From contig NZ_FOCB01000010.1 of assembly GCF_900109995.1 (NCBI RefSeq), positions 62,001 to 126,000 on the forward strand: 64,000 nucleotides of DNA, written 5' to 3'. The notes below the pieces were generated by a model, which saw only the letters and a list, made by a program, of their open reading frames with translations, did no database searches and was not told the DNA's origin. Below, piece by piece: positions 20,698 to 33,614 of the stretch (within the stretch, counting starts at the first letter, position 1; the number at the start of each line of letters is the position of its first letter). The position numbers and the translations under genes were made by a program. The DNA comes from Pseudomonas sp. ok272 (GTDB taxonomy: Bacteria > Pseudomonadota > Gammaproteobacteria > Pseudomonadales > Pseudomonadaceae).

Positions 20698-22734
20698 ATG
20701 CCATTGCGCCAGCGCCTCGAAAACCTTCCGGTCGGCCAGAAACTGCTGGCCGCCCTGCTGGTGCTGTTGATCACGATATTGCTGGTGGCCAACCTGACGT
20801 TCATCAGCGCCGCCTATTGGATCTCCCAGGAAAGCATGGCGCCGCAAGCCTTGCAGACCATCGGCCGACTGGTGAGCAACCCCGCGCTGACGGCCCAGGC
20901 ACTGAACTCACCGCAAGACGCGGAAAAACTACTCAACGAGCTCAACAGCTATTCACCGTTGCGCGCCGCAGCGCTGTATGACGGTCGGGGCATGCGTATG
21001 GCCCAGGTGCAGCATGGCGACGCGCTGGAACTGCCCGAACACTATCGTCATATCGAAACCTGGCAGGCCACGGAGTTTCGCAGCAACCAGTTGATCACCT
21101 TGCCCCGCCCAGGCGAGGCCCCCGGCCACTTGTTACTGGTGGCCAGCAGCGAACTGCCGGTGGCGTTCTACACGGGCACGCTGACCGCCAGCCTGGGCAT
21201 CCTGATCTTCAGCGTCCTGCTCTGGCTGGTGATTGCCCGGCAGATCAAGCGCCTGATCACCCAACCGATCCATCAACTTGAAGAGCTGTCCCGGCAAGTC
21301 ACCCGCGAAGAGAACTACGCCCTGCGCGCCTCCCGTGGCAACCATGATGAAATCGGCAGCCTGGCCGAAGCCTTCAACACCATGCTCTCGCGTATCGAAG
21401 CCCGCGAGCAGCAGCTCAAACGTGCCCGCGACGACTCCCAGGCGGCCTATGACCAGGCACAGGGCCTGGCCGAGGAAACCCGGCATACCAACCGCAAACT
21501 GGAACTGGAAGTCCAGGTCCGCAGCAAGATCGAGAAGAAGCTCACGGGCTTTCAGAACTACCTCAACAGCATCATCGACTCGATGCCGTCGGCGCTGATC
21601 GCCCTTGATGAGCAGTTGTACGTCACGCAATGGAACCAGGAAGCCAGCGCCCTTTCCGGCACCCGCCTGGACAAAGCCCTGAACCAACCCGTGTTCCTGG
21701 CCTTCGAACCCCTCAAGCCGTTCCTGGCGCAGCTCAAGGAAACCGTCGAACAGCACAGCGTCGTCAAGATCGAACGCGTCACCTGGATCAAGGACGACGA
21801 GCCCAAGCACTATGCGCTGACCTTTTATCCGTTGATGGGCGGCGCCGGGCGCGGCGCGGTGATCCGGATCGATGACATCACCCAGCGCCTGTCCCTGGAA
21901 GAAATGATGGTGCAGTCCGAGAAAATGCTCTCGGTCGGAGGATTGGCCGCGGGCATGGCCCACGAGATCAATAACCCGCTAGGGGCGATCCTGCACAACG
22001 TGCAGAACATCCGCCGGCGATTGTCGGCGGACTTGCCCAAGAACATCGAAACCGCCGAACAACTGGGCGTTGAGCTGGACAACATCAATCAATACCTGCA
22101 AAGCCGCGAAGTGCCGCAACTGCTTGACGGCATTCAACAGGCCGGCGCCCGGGCGGCGAAGATCGTCACCCATATGCTCAGCTTCAGCCGTCGCAGCACC
22201 CGGCAAATGGCCCCGTGCGATCTACCGGCACTGATTGACCAGGCCGTGGAAATCGCCGGCAATGATTTCGACCTGACCCTTGGGTTCGACTTCAAGGGCC
22301 AAGACATCATTCGCCAGTTCGATCCGGAGCTCGGCCCCGTCCCGGGCACCGCCAACGAGCTGGAACAAGTGCTACTCAACCTGCTGAAGAACGCGGCACA
22401 GGCGATTCACCTGCGCGAGGACGACAGTGAGCCAGGGCGAATCACCCTGCGCACTCGACTGAACCCGCCGTGGGCCGAAATCCAGGTGGAAGACAACGGT
22501 ATCGGCATGAGCGAAAACGTGCGCAAGCGTACCTTCGAACCGTTCTTCACCACCAAGGAAATCGGCCAGGGCACCGGCCTTGGGCTTTCCGTGTCGTACT
22601 TCATCATCACCAACAACCACAAGGGGCAGATGGAGGTGCAGTCCACCCTGGGCCAGGGCACTTGCTTCACCTTGCGCCTACCACTGGCGGGCTCACCGCT
22701 TGCCGCCCACGAACTCAAACAACTGGAGGGCTAG
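20698..22734 (+). CDS. Membrane sensor histidine kinase with HAMP and PAS domains
   Basis: The 678-aa protein has a first membrane helix (about 15-40), a periplasmic sensor of about 115 residues, a second helix (about 160-183), HAMP (to about 240), a coiled coil, a PAS domain (about 285-400), HisKA with the phospho-acceptor His in GMAHEINNPLGAIL, and HATPase_c (DNGIGMS, GTGLGLSVSYFI). No response-regulator gene is adjacent. By position it matches PAO1 PA4398, a kinase linked to swarming and biofilm as I recall. It ends 2 bases before the ATR gene. Confidence 0.9.
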   Translation: MPLRQRLENLPVGQKLLAALLVLLITILLVANLTFISAAYWISQESMAPQALQTIGRLVSNPALTAQALNSPQDAEKLLNELNSYSPLRAAALYDGRGMRMAQVQHGDALELPEHYRHIETWQATEFRSNQLITLPRPGEAPGHLLLVASSELPVAFYTGTLTASLGILIFSVLLWLVIARQIKRLITQPIHQLEELSRQVTREENYALRASRGNHDEIGSLAEAFNTMLSRIEAREQQLKRARDDSQAAYDQAQGLAEETRHTNRKLELEVQVRSKIEKKLTGFQNYLNSIIDSMPSALIALDEQLYVTQWNQEASALSGTRLDKALNQPVFLAFEPLKPFLAQLKETVEQHSVVKIERVTWIKDDEPKHYALTFYPLMGGAGRGAVIRIDDITQRLSLEEMMVQSEKMLSVGGLAAGMAHEINNPLGAILHNVQNIRRRLSADLPKNIETAEQLGVELDNINQYLQSREVPQLLDGIQQAGARAAKIVTHMLSFSRRSTRQMAPCDLPALIDQAVEIAGNDFDLTLGFDFKGQDIIRQFDPELGPVPGTANELEQVLLNLLKNAAQAIHLREDDSEPGRITLRTRLNPPWAEIQVEDNGIGMSENVRKRTFEPFFTTKEIGQGTGLGLSVSYFIITNNHKGQMEVQSTLGQGTCFTLRLPLAGSPLAAHELKQLEG

Positions 22735-22736
22735 GC

Positions 22737-23318
22737 ATGGGCTTTCGCCTGTCGAAGATCTACACCCGCACCGGCGACAAAGGTGAAACCGGGCTTGGCG
22801 ATGGTCGCCGCGTCCCCAAGGACCATCCTCGGGTCGAGGCGATCGGCGAAGTCGATACGCTGAACAGTCAACTCGGGCTATTGCTGGCCGGATTAGCCGA
22901 ACAGAGCCCGGTCAGCCCTGGGCTGGCCGAGGTGATCCAGGTGCTGGAACCTTGCCAGCACCGCTTGTTCGACCTGGGGGGTGAACTGGCGATGCCGGTG
23001 TATCAAGCGCTGAACAGCGCCGAAGTCGAGCGCCTGGAAACGGCCATCGATGCCTGGAACGAAGAACTGGGGCCACTGGAAAACTTCATCCTCCCCGGGG
23101 GCTCAGCCTTGATCGCCCAAGCCCACGTCTGCCGCAGCCTGGCCCGCAGCGCCGAGCGCCGGTGCCAGCACTTGAATGCCATCGAACCGCTGGCGGGTGT
23201 GGGATTGGCCTACATCAATCGCCTGTCGGACTTGTTGTTCGTCGCCGCACGGTTAATTGCCAAGCGCCAGGGAGTGGCCGAGATTCTTTGGCAGGCGGCA
23301 GCCAAGCCTGAAGTTTAG
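22737..23318 (+). CDS. PduO-type cob(I)alamin adenosyltransferase
   Basis: Transfers the adenosyl group of ATP to reduced cobalamin, making coenzyme B12. The 193-aa protein has the PduO signature KIYTRTGDKGETGLGDGRRVPKDHPRVEAIGEVDTLNS at its start and the C-terminal RSLARSAERR...YINRLSDLLFV. The ATG follows GGAGG and lies 2 bases after the kinase stop; the functional link to the kinase is unknown. Confidence 0.93.
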   Translation: MGFRLSKIYTRTGDKGETGLGDGRRVPKDHPRVEAIGEVDTLNSQLGLLLAGLAEQSPVSPGLAEVIQVLEPCQHRLFDLGGELAMPVYQALNSAEVERLETAIDAWNEELGPLENFILPGGSALIAQAHVCRSLARSAERRCQHLNAIEPLAGVGLAYINRLSDLLFVAARLIAKRQGVAEILWQAAAKPEV

Positions 23319-23349
23319 CCACAGGAGATTGATCGACTGTCAGGCCGTC

Positions 23350-23422
23350 ATCGCGAGCAGGCTCGCTCCCACACCGGACCTATGTGCATCAATCCATTGT
23401 GGGAGCGAGCCCGCTCGCGATA
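23350..23422. repeat. REPIN (two inverted REP copies)
   Basis: CGCGAGCAGGCTCGCTCCCA at 23352-23371 faces GTGGGAGCGAGCCCGCTCGC at 23399-23418, separated by 27 bases. These are short palindromic repeats mobilised in trans by RAYT transposases. It lies in the convergent gap between the ATR and mutT genes. Confidence 0.9.
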
Positions 23423-23443
23423 GAGATTCAGATCACGCCAGGA

Positions 23444-24388
23444 TCAAGCCTCAGGCCAGAACGCCCGAATCCCCGCCACGCCTTGCGCCCCGGCGTCCCA
23501 GGCTTTTTGCCGTTCGGCAGGGCCTACGCCACCCAGCAAAAACACCGGCTTGCTGAAGCCGGCGATCAGTTGTGAGGCTTGTTCCCAGCCAAGCGGCATG
23601 GCATCTGGATGGGTCTGGGTAGGTTGGACGGGAGACAGGGTGACAAAGTCCACGCCCATCTGCTCGGCCAGGCTCAGCTCCTCGGCGTTATGGCAGGACG
23701 CCGCCAGCCAGCGCGAAGCCGGTAATGGGCGCCCGGCGCTGGCATACTTGCGCAGTTGTGCCGCCGTGACGTGCCAGCCGGCAGACGGGAAGTCCCCCAG
23801 CCACTCGAATGGTCCCTTGAGCATCAGTTGCGCCTTGCCCGCGCACAAGCCGACGGCATCCACCGCCAGATCCCGGTACTTCGGGTCATAGCCGTTGGGC
23901 GCACGCAGCTGGATCAACTTGATGCCACCCGCAATGGCTTTCTGGATGCCGCGCAGCAAGACCGGCGTCTCCAGCCCCTCAGGTGTGATCAGGTACTCGC
24001 CTGGCAAGCGGGCCGCCGCGACGATGGGCTGGTTGGCGGCCGGGAACGGGTAATCGCCCAGGTCACGGGCACTGACCCAGGCCAAGGGCTGACCCTCGGC
24101 ACCGTGTGGCTCACCGGTGAACGCCGACACTTCCCAGACATCCAGCAACACCTGTTTGTCCGGGTAGTCGTGCTGAACCTTGATCAACGGCCGAGCGGCG
24201 GTGACCACAATGCCCAGCTCTTCCTCAAGCTCCCGGGCCAGGGCCGCCTGCACGGTTTCACCGTCCTCGACCTTGCCCCCGGGAAACTCCCACAGGCCGC
24301 CCTGGTGCTGGGTATCGGCGCGGCGTGCAAGCAGAATCTTGCCGCTGGCATCACGGATGACGGCAGCCGCTACATGAACTCGTTTCAC
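23444..24388 (-). CDS. mutT: MutT (8-oxo-dGTP diphosphatase) fused to a ThiE-like domain
   Basis: The N-terminal Nudix domain (about 1-130) carries the Nudix box GGKVEDGETVQAALARELEEELGI and should remove oxidised dGTP from the nucleotide pool. The C-terminal half (about 140-314) resembles thiamine-phosphate synthase ThiE (LIQLRAPNGYD, VDFVTLSPVQPTQTHP, PVFLLGGVGP). The start is GTG (VKRVHVAAAVIRD) with GGAAG upstream; it overlaps the GST gene by 4 bases. This fusion is usual in gammaproteobacteria, and the role of the ThiE-like half is unsettled. Confidence 0.92.
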   Translation of the reverse strand: MKRVHVAAAVIRDASGKILLARRADTQHQGGLWEFPGGKVEDGETVQAALARELEEELGIVVTAARPLIKVQHDYPDKQVLLDVWEVSAFTGEPHGAEGQPLAWVSARDLGDYPFPAANQPIVAAARLPGEYLITPEGLETPVLLRGIQKAIAGGIKLIQLRAPNGYDPKYRDLAVDAVGLCAGKAQLMLKGPFEWLGDFPSAGWHVTAAQLRKYASAGRPLPASRWLAASCHNAEELSLAEQMGVDFVTLSPVQPTQTHPDAMPLGWEQASQLIAGFSKPVFLLGGVGPAERQKAWDAGAQGVAGIRAFWPEA

Positions 24389-25017
24389 CGCACTACTTCC
24401 TCTAAACCGGCTGTGTGCCACGCCTTGAAGGCTGGCCACTGGTAAATGGTGTCGACATAGGCCGAGTCTATCGCCGGTAATTGCACCCGGTAGGTCCGCA
24501 GACGCACGGCAATGGGCGCAAAAAAGGCGTCGACCAAACTTGCACGACCGAACAGGAACGGGCCGGCTTCGCTGGACGCGGCGCGGCACTCGCCCCACAA
24601 CGCCAGCATCCGCTCGATGTCTGCCTGCACTTCGGGTGGCATGGGCGACAACGCGGCATCACGGCTCACGTCGAACGGCATGTTGGCGCGCAAGGCGAAG
24701 AAACCGCTGTGCATCTGCGCACACGCCGAGCGAGCCTGGGCACGGGCCGCGATGTCTTTAGGCCAGAGGCCGGCTGCCGGGAACTGCTCGGCCAGGTATT
24801 CGGCAATGGCCAGCGAGTCGGCAATGGTGCCGTGCTCAGTCTTCAACAACGGCACTTTGGCGGTCGGCGAATGCTTGAGCAGGCGCTCACGGGTATCCGG
24901 CTGGTTGAGCTTGATCAGTTCTTCGGTGTAGCTCGCCCCCGCAAGCTCCAGCGCCAGGGCGCCACGCAGGGACCAGGAGGAATACAGTTTGTCGCCGATG
25001 ATCAGGTGATAACTCAT
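24385..25017 (-). CDS. Glutathione S-transferase family protein
   Basis: The 210-aa protein starts MSYHLIIGDKLYSSWSLRG, with a thioredoxin-like N-terminal domain where the SSWS segment is near the usual catalytic Ser/Cys, then the glutathione-binding EHGTIADSLAIAEYL, and an all-helical C-terminal domain. Substrate unknown. Overlaps mutT by 4 bases. Confidence 0.9.
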   Translation of the reverse strand: MSYHLIIGDKLYSSWSLRGALALELAGASYTEELIKLNQPDTRERLLKHSPTAKVPLLKTEHGTIADSLAIAEYLAEQFPAAGLWPKDIAARAQARSACAQMHSGFFALRANMPFDVSRDAALSPMPPEVQADIERMLALWGECRAASSEAGPFLFGRASLVDAFFAPIAVRLRTYRVQLPAIDSAYVDTIYQWPAFKAWHTAGLEEVVR

Positions 25018-25078
25018 GTTCGGGTACCTTTTCGTCAAAGGGGAACAGGTCAGAATCTTTAGCGTCTGCGAGGTCCTC

Positions 25079-25144
25079 TTCGCGAGCAGGCTCGCTCCCA
25101 CACGTGACCACGTTACTTCAGGTGGGAGCGAGCCTGCTCGCGAA
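25079..25144. repeat. REPIN between argJ and the GST gene
   Basis: Inverted REP copies CGCGAGCAGGCTCGCTCCCA and GTGGGAGCGAGCCTGCTCGC enclose about 24 bases. Lies downstream of argJ and just upstream of the GST gene. Confidence 0.9.
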
Positions 25145-25158
25145 AGGTCAACGCGATC

Positions 25159-26376
25159 TTAGGTACGGTACTCGGCGTTGATCTTCACGTACTCGTGGGA
25201 CAGGTCGGTGGTCCAGATGGTTTCACTGCAATCACCGCGCCCCAGTTCGATCCGGATGGTGATTTCTTCACGCTGCATCACGGCCGAGCCCTGCGCTTCA
25301 GTGTAGGTGGCGGCACGCGCACCACGGCTGGCGATGCACACTTCGCCGAGGAACACGTCGATCTTGCTGACGTCCAGGTTTGGTACACCGGCACGGCCAA
25401 CGGCTGCCAGGATACGGCCCCAGTTCGGATCAGAGGCAAACAGCGCGGTCTTGATCAGCGGCGAGTGCGCCACGGTGTAGCCAACGTCCAGGCATTCCTG
25501 GTGATTACCACCGCCGTTAACCTCGACGGTGACAAACTTGGTCGCGCCTTCGCCATCACGCACGATGGCCTGCGCTACCTCCATGCACACCTCGAACACC
25601 GCCTGTTTCAGCTTGGCGAACAACTCACCTTCGGCACGGGTGATGGCTGGCAGCGCGGCCTTGCCAGTGGCGATCAACATGCAGCAATCGTTGGTCGAGG
25701 TGTCGCCGTCGATGGTGATGCGATTGAACGACTTGTTGGCGCCGTCCAGCAGCAGGTTCTGCAACACCTCGCGCGACACGCTGGCGTCGGTGGCGATGTA
25801 ACCGAGCATGGTCGCCATGTTCGGACGAATCATGCCCGCGCCTTTGCTGATGCCGGTGACCGTGACCGTCACGCCATCGTGCTGGAACTGGCGGCTCGCC
25901 CCCTTGGGCAAAGTGTCAGTGGTCATGATCCCGGTAGCGGCCGCTGCCCAGTTGTTTTCCGACAGATCATCCAGGGCCGCTTGCAGCGCGCCTTCGATTT
26001 TCTCGACCGGCAGTGGCTCGCCGATCACGCCGGTGGAGTACGGCAGCACCAGGCTGGCATCAACACCCGTCAGTTCAGCCAGCTTGGCACACGTGCGCTC
26101 GGCCGCAGCCAGGCCTGGCTCGCCGGTGCCGGCGTTGGCATTGCCGGTGTTAGTCAGCAGGTAGCGCACAGGCCCTTGCACGCGTTGCTTGGCCAGAATC
26201 ACTGGCGCGGCGCAAAAAGCATTCAGCGTGAACACACCGGCAACAGTCGAACCTTCGACGCAGCGCATCACCACGACATCCTTGCGCCCCGGGCGCTTGA
26301 TGCCAGCCGAGGCAATACCGAGCTCAAAACCGGCAACCGGGTGCAACGTGGGCAAAGGACCAAGACCAACAGCCAT
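25159..26376 (-). CDS. argJ: Bifunctional ornithine acetyltransferase / N-acetylglutamate synthase ArgJ
   Basis: ArgJ moves the acetyl group from N-acetylornithine to glutamate, recycling it in arginine synthesis. The 405-aa protein starts [14 protein letters not shown] after GAGGAG. The self-cleavage site that makes the alpha and beta chains is the Thr in [12 protein letters not shown], where it becomes the N-terminal nucleophile. Length normal. Confidence 0.96.
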   Translation of the reverse strand: MAVGLGPLPTLHPVAGFELGIASAGIKRPGRKDVVVMRCVEGSTVAGVFTLNAFCAAPVILAKQRVQGPVRYLLTNTGNANAGTGEPGLAAAERTCAKLAELTGVDASLVLPYSTGVIGEPLPVEKIEGALQAALDDLSENNWAAAATGIMTTDTLPKGASRQFQHDGVTVTVTGISKGAGMIRPNMATMLGYIATDASVSREVLQNLLLDGANKSFNRITIDGDTSTNDCCMLIATGKAALPAITRAEGELFAKLKQAVFEVCMEVAQAIVRDGEGATKFVTVEVNGGGNHQECLDVGYTVAHSPLIKTALFASDPNWGRILAAVGRAGVPNLDVSKIDVFLGEVCIASRGARAATYTEAQGSAVMQREEITIRIELGRGDCSETIWTTDLSHEYVKINAEYRT

Positions 26377-26446
26377 GAATGCGCTCCTCAATAGGTGATG
26401 TCTGCACCGTCGCCGCTCTTTTTAACGTGGCATCGGTGATTTGAAT

Positions 26447-26482
26447 GGAAAAACGCCGCGACGGCGTAAGCCAGTCGCGGCG
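26447..26482 (-). terminator. terminator of secA
   Basis: On the minus strand the 9-bp stem CGCCGCGAC / GTCGCGGCG with an 11-base loop is followed by five T. It starts 28 bases after the secA stop. Confidence 0.85.
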
Positions 26483-26509
26483 CGGGTATTTCAGCAGTGA
26501 GTACGGGGT

Positions 26510-29245
<2,736 letters not shown>

Positions 29246-29551
29246 ATCGGCAGGATCTTCCACACAAAGGGATGGAGGGCGGCCCCGTGAGTCGCCCGTG
29301 CAGCCCTCATGGCCGCATGCGAACGAGCATTCTACCCGGAAACGATGGTGAGGAAAGTGGCGTTGTTCCACGATACTTGCACAGCGCTGTGACGGGGCTC
29401 ACTTAAAATAAGGGCTTTTTACTGAACTTCAAGTGACTTGGCGCACAAGTTACTCATTGATTTAATGGGTAAAGCGCTCACAAAGCAATGGGGCAGGTGC
29501 ATCCAGTGCTTTCTGCTACCATGGCGACTCTGTTACTTCAGGTATTGAATC
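29246..29551. other. divergent intergenic region secA-dciA
   Basis: About 300 bases with no gene supported. It must hold the divergent promoters of secA and dciA; no secM-like leader gene is evident. An AT-rich patch at 29402-29425 may be part of the dciA promoter. Confidence 0.6.
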
Positions 29552-30007
29552 ATGGCATTTCGCCCTCTTACGGCCAAAGTACCCGCCGTTTTATTACGCG
29601 AAGCCAAGCCATTAAAAGCCATATTCGGCCATGCGCAACGCCTGGGCCATTTACAGCGTCTGCTGGAAAGCCAGTTGCAACCCGCCGCCCGCGAACATTG
29701 CCACGTGGCCTCATGGCGCGAGGGCAGTTTGCTGTTGATCGTCACCGACGGCCACTGGGCAACCCGCTTGCGCTATCAACAAAAGCGCCTGCAACGACAA
29801 CTACTGGCGTTCGACGAGTTCGCCAGCCTGACGCGAATTCTGTTCAAGGTGCAACCGCCCACCGTGCAACAAGGCGCGATAGGGCACACCATGGATTTGT
29901 CGAGCGATGCGGCGGCCACCATCCAGGCCACCGCCGATGGCATCAACGACCCGAATCTGCGGGCCGCACTGGAGCGACTGGCGGCGCACGCCAAGCCCAA
30001 GGCCTGA
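29552..30007 (+). CDS. dciA: DciA family replicative helicase loader (DUF721)
   Basis: DciA is the ancestral loader or operator of the replicative helicase DnaB in bacteria that lack DnaC. The 151-aa protein starts MAFRPLTAKVPAVLLREAKPL and carries the DUF721 KH-like core (EHCHVASWREGSLLLIVTDGHWATRLRYQ). It stands divergent to secA, as in PAO1 PA4405 (from memory), but here lpxC and ftsZ do not follow. Confidence 0.9.
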   Translation: MAFRPLTAKVPAVLLREAKPLKAIFGHAQRLGHLQRLLESQLQPAAREHCHVASWREGSLLLIVTDGHWATRLRYQQKRLQRQLLAFDEFASLTRILFKVQPPTVQQGAIGHTMDLSSDAAATIQATADGINDPNLRAALERLAAHAKPKA

Positions 30008-30040
30008 CATCGCGCCGACAGGCGCCTGAAGGTGCCCGCG

Positions 30041-31525
30041 TTACTTGCGCTTGGTGCCCAGTAACGATCCCATCAAGCCACGTACCAATTCGCGGCCCAA
30101 CTTGTTCGCGGCCTGGCGCATTGCCGACTTCAACGCCTGCCCTGCTGCGGTGCCCAGGAACTCACCGGCCTTGTCAGCCAGGCTCGGCTCCTCGGCAGCC
30201 GCCTTGCCAGGCACCACTGCGGCGTCAGGCGCCAGGCCCTTGCGCGCCATCAGCACCTCATACGCCGATTCACGGTCGATGGGCTTGTCGTAACGCCCAA
30301 GCAACGGCGAACTGGCGATCAACGCCGCACGCTCGGCCTCGCTCAACGGGCCGATCCGCGATTGCGGAGGCGCCACCAACACGCGCCGGACCATTTCTGG
30401 CGTGCCTTTTTCCTGGAGTGTGCCCACCAACGCTTCACCAATCCCCAGTTCGGTCAACACGCCAAGGGTGCTGAACGCCGGGTTCGGCCGAAAACCGTCC
30501 GCCACCGCCTTGAGGGACTTCTGCTCCTTGGCCGTGAATGCCCGCAAGCCGTGTTGAATGCGCAAGCCCAATTGGGCCAACACGTTATCCGGCAAATCAC
30601 CGGGGGACTGGGTGACGAAGTACACGCCGACACCTTTGGAACGAATCAGGCGCACCACCTGCTCCAAGCGGTCCTGCAAGGCCTTGGGGGTGTCGGCGAA
30701 GAGCAAATGCGCCTCGTCGAAGAACAGCGCCAGCAGTGGTTTTTCCGCGTCGCCGCGTTCCGGAAGCTGCTCGAACAACTCGGCCAGCAACCACAGCAGA
30801 AAGGTCGCGTAGACCTTGGGGGCCTCATGCACCAAGCGGCTGGCATCGAGCAGGTGAATCCGGCCACGCCCATCGCTGGTCGGCGTCAGGAGGTCTTGCA
30901 ACTGCAAGGCCGGCTCGCCAAACAATGCCTCGGCGCCCTGCTGTTCCAGGGTCGCCAGGCGGCGCAACAGCGCCTGGCTGGAGCCGGTGGTCATCAGCGC
31001 CGCGTCATCACCCAGCAACTCAGGATTGTCCCGCAGGTGGTTGAGCAGCGCCTTGAGGTCCTTGAGGTCCAGCAACAACAACCCTTCGCGATCGGCCACC
31101 TTGAATGCGGCATAGAGCGTCGACTGCTGGCTGTCGGTCAGTTCCAGCAGACTGCCCAGCAACAGCGGGCCCATGTCACTCAAGGTCGTGCGCAGCGGAT
31201 GACCCGACTGTCCGTGGATATCCCACAGCGTCACCGGATAGGCCTTGGGCGTGTAGTTGAGCCATGGCATCCCGGAAATCCGCTCGGCGACCTTGCCCTG
31301 GGGATTTGCCGCCGCTCCCAAGCCACACAAGTCGCCCTTGATATCGGCGGCGAATACCGCAACGCCGGCATCACTGAACGCTTCCGCAAGCCGTTGCAAG
31401 GTGACGGTCTTCCCGGTCCCGGTAGCGCCGGCCACCAGTCCGTGGCGGTTCGCCAGGCGCATGGCCTGGGTTATCGGCTGCCCTTGAAGGTCGGCGCCGA
31501 TAACGAGTTGCAATGAGTCAGGCAT
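30041..31525 (-). CDS. HerA-like helicase / YjgR family ATPase (DUF853)
   Basis: The 494-aa protein shows Walker A VAGATGTGKTVTLQ near residue 30, Walker B LLALFFDEAHLLF and the segment SKGVGVYFVTQSPGDLPDNVLAQLG, all typical of the HerA/FtsK-like DUF853 family (E. coli YjgR). Role unknown; DNA translocation is inferred from the fold. The start MPDSLQLVIGADLQG (ATG 31525) is preferred over MGDK four codons upstream (31537), but not certain. Confidence 0.85.
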   Translation of the reverse strand: MPDSLQLVIGADLQGQPITQAMRLANRHGLVAGATGTGKTVTLQRLAEAFSDAGVAVFAADIKGDLCGLGAAANPQGKVAERISGMPWLNYTPKAYPVTLWDIHGQSGHPLRTTLSDMGPLLLGSLLELTDSQQSTLYAAFKVADREGLLLLDLKDLKALLNHLRDNPELLGDDAALMTTGSSQALLRRLATLEQQGAEALFGEPALQLQDLLTPTSDGRGRIHLLDASRLVHEAPKVYATFLLWLLAELFEQLPERGDAEKPLLALFFDEAHLLFADTPKALQDRLEQVVRLIRSKGVGVYFVTQSPGDLPDNVLAQLGLRIQHGLRAFTAKEQKSLKAVADGFRPNPAFSTLGVLTELGIGEALVGTLQEKGTPEMVRRVLVAPPQSRIGPLSEAERAALIASSPLLGRYDKPIDRESAYEVLMARKGLAPDAAVVPGKAAAEEPSLADKAGEFLGTAAGQALKSAMRQAANKLGRELVRGLMGSLLGTKRK

Positions 31526-31711
31526 TTTGTCACCCATGGTTAAGCTTGGCCCTACACAGCCGATAGAGATGAGCGAGAGACCAAGCTTCAAGCTTGGTCA
31601 GGTGATTCCCTAAAGCACGACGAAAATCTCCGCTTACGCGCACCCCTAGTTTGCACGCATTTGCACCGCAATACGCCCCATACAATAAGACCTTAGCGGA
31701 CCCCAAAAGCC

Positions 31712-33601
31712 ATGAACAAAAATCTGCGCTTCAGCCATAAAATACTTCTGGCTGCCACCCTTGTCGTCATTGCCGCATTTGCCTCGTTCAGCCTGTACAA
31801 CGACTCCCTACAGCGCCAGGCAATTACCCAGGACCTGGATAATTACCTGCATGAAATGGGTGATGTCACCGCAAACAACATTCAAACCTGGCTGGCCGGG
31901 CGCATTCTGCTGATCGACAACCTCGCCCAGAACATCGCCCTCAACCCTGACGATGCCCATGTTGCCCAGTTGCTGGAGCAGAAAACCCTGACATCCACCT
32001 TCATGGCGACCTACATGGCCGCCGTCGGTGGCAGCTTCGCTATCCGGCCGGACGTGACGATGCCCGCCAGCTTCGACCCGCGCACCCGTCCCTGGTACAA
32101 AGGTGCCGAGAACAGCTCCACCGCGACACTCACCGAACCCTACGTCGACGCGGCCACCGGCCAGACCATCATTTCCATTGCCACCGCCTCGCGCAAAGCC
32201 GGAGAGATGGTTGGCGTGGTGGGTGGCGACCTGAACCTGCAGACCCTGATCGACAACCTCAAGGCCCTGACGTTCGACGGTATCGGGTATGCGTTCCTGG
32301 TCAACGCCGACGGCCGGATCCTGGTGCACCCGGATAAAGCCCTGCTGACGAAGACCCTCAGCCAAGCGTATCCACACGACACGCCTGGCATCAGTCGCCA
32401 GATCTCGGAGACCGAGGTCGACGGCAACACGCGCATCTTCACCTTCTCCCAGATCAAGGGCCTGCCGTCCGTCGACTGGTACATCGGCCTGTCCGTGGAC
32501 AAGGACAAAGCCTTCGGGATGCTCAGCGCGTTCCGGGCCTCGGCGCTGGTGGCGACCCTGATTGCCGTGGCGTCGATCATCGCCCTGCTCGGCATGTTGA
32601 TCCGCGTCCTGATCCGGCCACTGCACATCATGACCCGCGCCATGCAGGACATCGCCGACGGTGAAGGCGACCTGACCCGCCGCCTGACCATCCAGAACCA
32701 GGACGAGTTCGGCATGCTGGGCAACGCCTTCAACCGTTTCGTCGAGCGTATCCACGGTTCGATCCGCGAGGTGTCGTCGGCCACCGAACGGGTCAACGAA
32801 GTCGCCTTGCGCGTCGTCAGCGCCTCGAACTCATCGATGCTCAACAGCGACGAACAGGCCAGCCGTACCAACAGCGTCGCCGCCGCCATCAACCAATTGG
32901 GAGCCGCCGCCCAGGAAATCGCCCACAACGCCGCACAAGCATCGCACCAGGCCAGCGATGCCCGCAGCCTGGCCGAAGATGGCCAGCAAGTGGTCGAGCG
33001 CAGTATTGCGGCGATGAATCAACTGTCGAGCATGCTCAGCGCCTCCAGCAGCAACATCGAATCGCTGAACAGCAAGACCGTGAACATCGGGCAGATCCTC
33101 GAAGTCATCACCAGCATTTCCCAGCAAACCAACTTACTGGCACTCAACGCCGCCATTGAGGCGGCGCGCGCCGGCGAGGCGGGGCGTGGGTTTGCGGTCG
33201 TGGCCGATGAGGTACGCAACCTGGCACACCGCACACAAGAGTCAGCGCAGCAGGTACAGACCATGATTGAAGAGCTGCAGGTCGGCGCCCGCGAGTCCGT
33301 CAGCACCATGGGCGACAGCCAGCGCCACAGCCAGGACAGCGTGGAGATCGCCAACCTGGCCGGTGAACGCCTGAACAGCGTAACCCTGCGCATTGGCGAA
33401 ATCGACGGCATGAACCAGTCGGTAGCCACCGCCACCGAGGAGCAGACCGCGGTCGTGGAGTCGATCAACATGGACATCACCCACATCAACACCCTCAATC
33501 AGGAAGGTGTCGAGAACCTGCAGTCCACGTTGCGCGCCTGCTCCGACCTGGCACAGCAGGCCGCACGCCTGAAACAATTGGTCGGCAGTTTTCGGATCTA
33601 G
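31712..33601 (+). CDS. Methyl-accepting chemotaxis protein, dCache amino-acid receptor like PctA
   Basis: Inner-membrane chemoreceptor of 629 aa, the length of PctA and PctB. It has TM1 at about 10-30, a periplasmic double Cache domain (about 35-275), TM2 (about 280-305), HAMP, and a methyl-accepting domain with the conserved tip [21 protein letters not shown]. The ligand pocket keeps [12 protein letters not shown] and EPYVDA, which fits the RxWY...Y.D pattern of amino-acid-binding dCache domains. It probably senses amino acids; which ones is not clear. Confidence 0.9.
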   Translation: MNKNLRFSHKILLAATLVVIAAFASFSLYNDSLQRQAITQDLDNYLHEMGDVTANNIQTWLAGRILLIDNLAQNIALNPDDAHVAQLLEQKTLTSTFMATYMAAVGGSFAIRPDVTMPASFDPRTRPWYKGAENSSTATLTEPYVDAATGQTIISIATASRKAGEMVGVVGGDLNLQTLIDNLKALTFDGIGYAFLVNADGRILVHPDKALLTKTLSQAYPHDTPGISRQISETEVDGNTRIFTFSQIKGLPSVDWYIGLSVDKDKAFGMLSAFRASALVATLIAVASIIALLGMLIRVLIRPLHIMTRAMQDIADGEGDLTRRLTIQNQDEFGMLGNAFNRFVERIHGSIREVSSATERVNEVALRVVSASNSSMLNSDEQASRTNSVAAAINQLGAAAQEIAHNAAQASHQASDARSLAEDGQQVVERSIAAMNQLSSMLSASSSNIESLNSKTVNIGQILEVITSISQQTNLLALNAAIEAARAGEAGRGFAVVADEVRNLAHRTQESAQQVQTMIEELQVGARESVSTMGDSQRHSQDSVEIANLAGERLNSVTLRIGEIDGMNQSVATATEEQTAVVESINMDITHINTLNQEGVENLQSTLRACSDLAQQAARLKQLVGSFRI

Positions 33602-33614
33602 CGGTCGGACAACC

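Noticed and set aside
22640..22740. Cobalamin riboswitch upstream of the adenosyltransferase
   Set aside because: The gene starts 2 bases after the kinase stop, leaving no room, and no B12-box-like sequence was noticed.
23350..23422. Repeated inverted sequences considered as a CRISPR array
   Set aside because: Copies come in inverted pairs scattered between genes, without regular spacers or cas genes; they are REPINs.
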